NCBI GenBank assembly: GCA_013398295.1
Contig: VZSF01000718.1
Coordinates: 62,001 to 126,000 of the forward strand
Origin: Chionis minor
Lineage: Eukaryota; Chordata; Aves; Charadriiformes; Chionididae
Length of the DNA: 64,000 nt
Reading direction: 5' to 3'
Below the pieces are notes generated by a model, which did no database searches, was not told the DNA's origin, and saw only the letters and a program-made list of their open reading frames with translations. This document shows, one piece after another, positions 63,340 to 64,000 of this stretch. Every line of letters begins with the position of its first letter. Position 1 is the stretch's first letter. Made by a program: the position numbers and the translations under genes.

Positions 63340-63508
63340 TAGTGCACTGCATCAATCCCATAAAGTTCCTTACACCACGGAAAGAAAAACTGCATAAAAG
63401 AAACCAAGTTCATCAAGAGAAGAATGAAAATATCAAGGATCCGTCTACAAAAAGCAGTATGTTTAAGGGTCACTTCTAATGTTTATGTGCAAACAAAAAC
63501 CACTGAAG

Positions 63509-63514
63509 AATAAA
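63509..63514 (+). terminator. Polyadenylation signal AATAAA, proximal
   Basis: Canonical hexamer about 170 bases after the stop, in GAATAAAGGGCTG, with TTGCTTCTGCACTTCTCTTA downstream as a plausible pyrimidine-rich downstream element. Confidence 0.55.
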
Positions 63515-63738
63515 GGGCTGTTGCTTCTGCACTTCTCTTACTATACCACAAGAGTGAGCTTTACCATTTCTTGTAGTGTATGTGAGGCCAGTCTGTTACA
63601 TAAAAATGTGCAATTATAAAAGAAATTAAAATTATATTAAATATGTTACTTTCAAGATAGATCCTCCACATCATTTCATTCTGTACCTTAGGTCACCTTT
63701 TGTTTCGCAGGAAAAGATCTGCTAATGTACATTAAAGA

Positions 63739-63744
63739 ATAAAG
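63739..63744 (+). terminator. Polyadenylation signal AATAAA, distal
   Basis: Canonical hexamer about 400 bases after the stop, preceded by ATTAAA. TGTTGAAAGATTTTTTTAAC lies about 30 bases further on. Confidence 0.55.
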
Positions 63745-63765
63745 CTAGATAATTCACTTGCATTA

Positions 63766-64000
63766 CAAATAACTGTTGAAAGATTTTTTTAACTTTTCAT
63801 TCACCTCATTTATATATTCCTCAAAATGGTGGGGCAGAGAGCATTCCAATTATGTAATCTTACAAACAATGAAAACCTGAAATTTTTATTCCACTTCTAG
63901 ACTTCATGGATATTTTCCAGCACAACATGAAGATAGGATGTATATCTTTTAAGACAGACACTTGATATAACTGATCATTTACCTAAACTAGGTAATTTTA
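63766..64000. other. Sequence downstream of LAMA4
   Basis: AT-rich unique sequence. No start of a further gene is visible before the window ends. Confidence 0.6.

Larger units (their letters stand above)
63340..63765 (+). other. LAMA4: LAMA4 3' UTR (end approximate)
   Basis: AT-rich sequence directly after the stop, with AATAAA at 63509-63514 and again at 63739-63744, the latter with ATTAAA just before it (63731-63736). The true end depends on which signal is used, so the end given is an estimate of 15-25 bases past the second signal. Confidence 0.65.

Noticed and set aside
1..64000. A CRISPR array, operon, toxin-antitoxin or other new multi-gene system
   Set aside because: The window is a single intron-rich vertebrate gene. 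No regularly spaced repeats, clustered bacterial-style genes or second conserved protein gene were seen on either strand.

Overview
The window is a 64 kb piece of a vertebrate nuclear genome, almost certainly from a bird. The evidence is antisense CR1 LINE copies whose + strand text begins with the avian tail signature (reverse complement of ATTCTATG repeats), long AT-rich introns with canonical GT-AG borders, and no other genomic style. The species cannot be named from the sequence.

One gene fills the window: LAMA4 (laminin subunit alpha-4), on the + strand. I can place 34 coding exons between 3911 and the TGA stop at 63337-63339. All introns are GT-AG and every phase joins, giving an open frame of 1657 residues plus one split first codon. 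Human LAMA4 is about 1823 residues, so roughly 165 N-terminal residues (signal peptide, N-terminal segment, first laminin-EGF repeat and part of the second) lie upstream of the window. Residue numbers below are local: residue 1 is the Cys codon at 3912; adding about 166 gives approximate human numbering.

Layout: 1-3910 is the 3' part of an upstream intron with a CpG-rich block at about 421-780. Exons at 3911-8193 encode the end of LE2, all of LE3 and the truncated last LE. Exons from 9492 to 33398 encode the domain II/I coiled coil, opened by a CxxC pair. Exons from 34641 to 63339 encode five laminin G domains: LG1 (34641-38742), LG2 (39916-47044), LG3 (48198-52277), a basic LG3-LG4 linker (52124-53174), LG4 (53100-56930) and LG5 (56880-63339). 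A short 3' UTR follows, with AATAAA signals at 63509 and 63739.

Introns hold four CR1 fragments, all antisense to LAMA4. The best preserved (12641-13325) keeps a 206-residue open reverse-transcriptase tail. There are also simple repeats, a probable LTR end, a strong CTCF-like motif in a small CpG-rich block at about 12259-12377, and two clean inverted repeats. I found no second protein gene, no tRNA or rRNA gene, and no new multi-gene system. The observations most worth checking are the apparent loss of the alternative donor that makes the short human LAMA4 isoform, and the intronic CTCF-like site.
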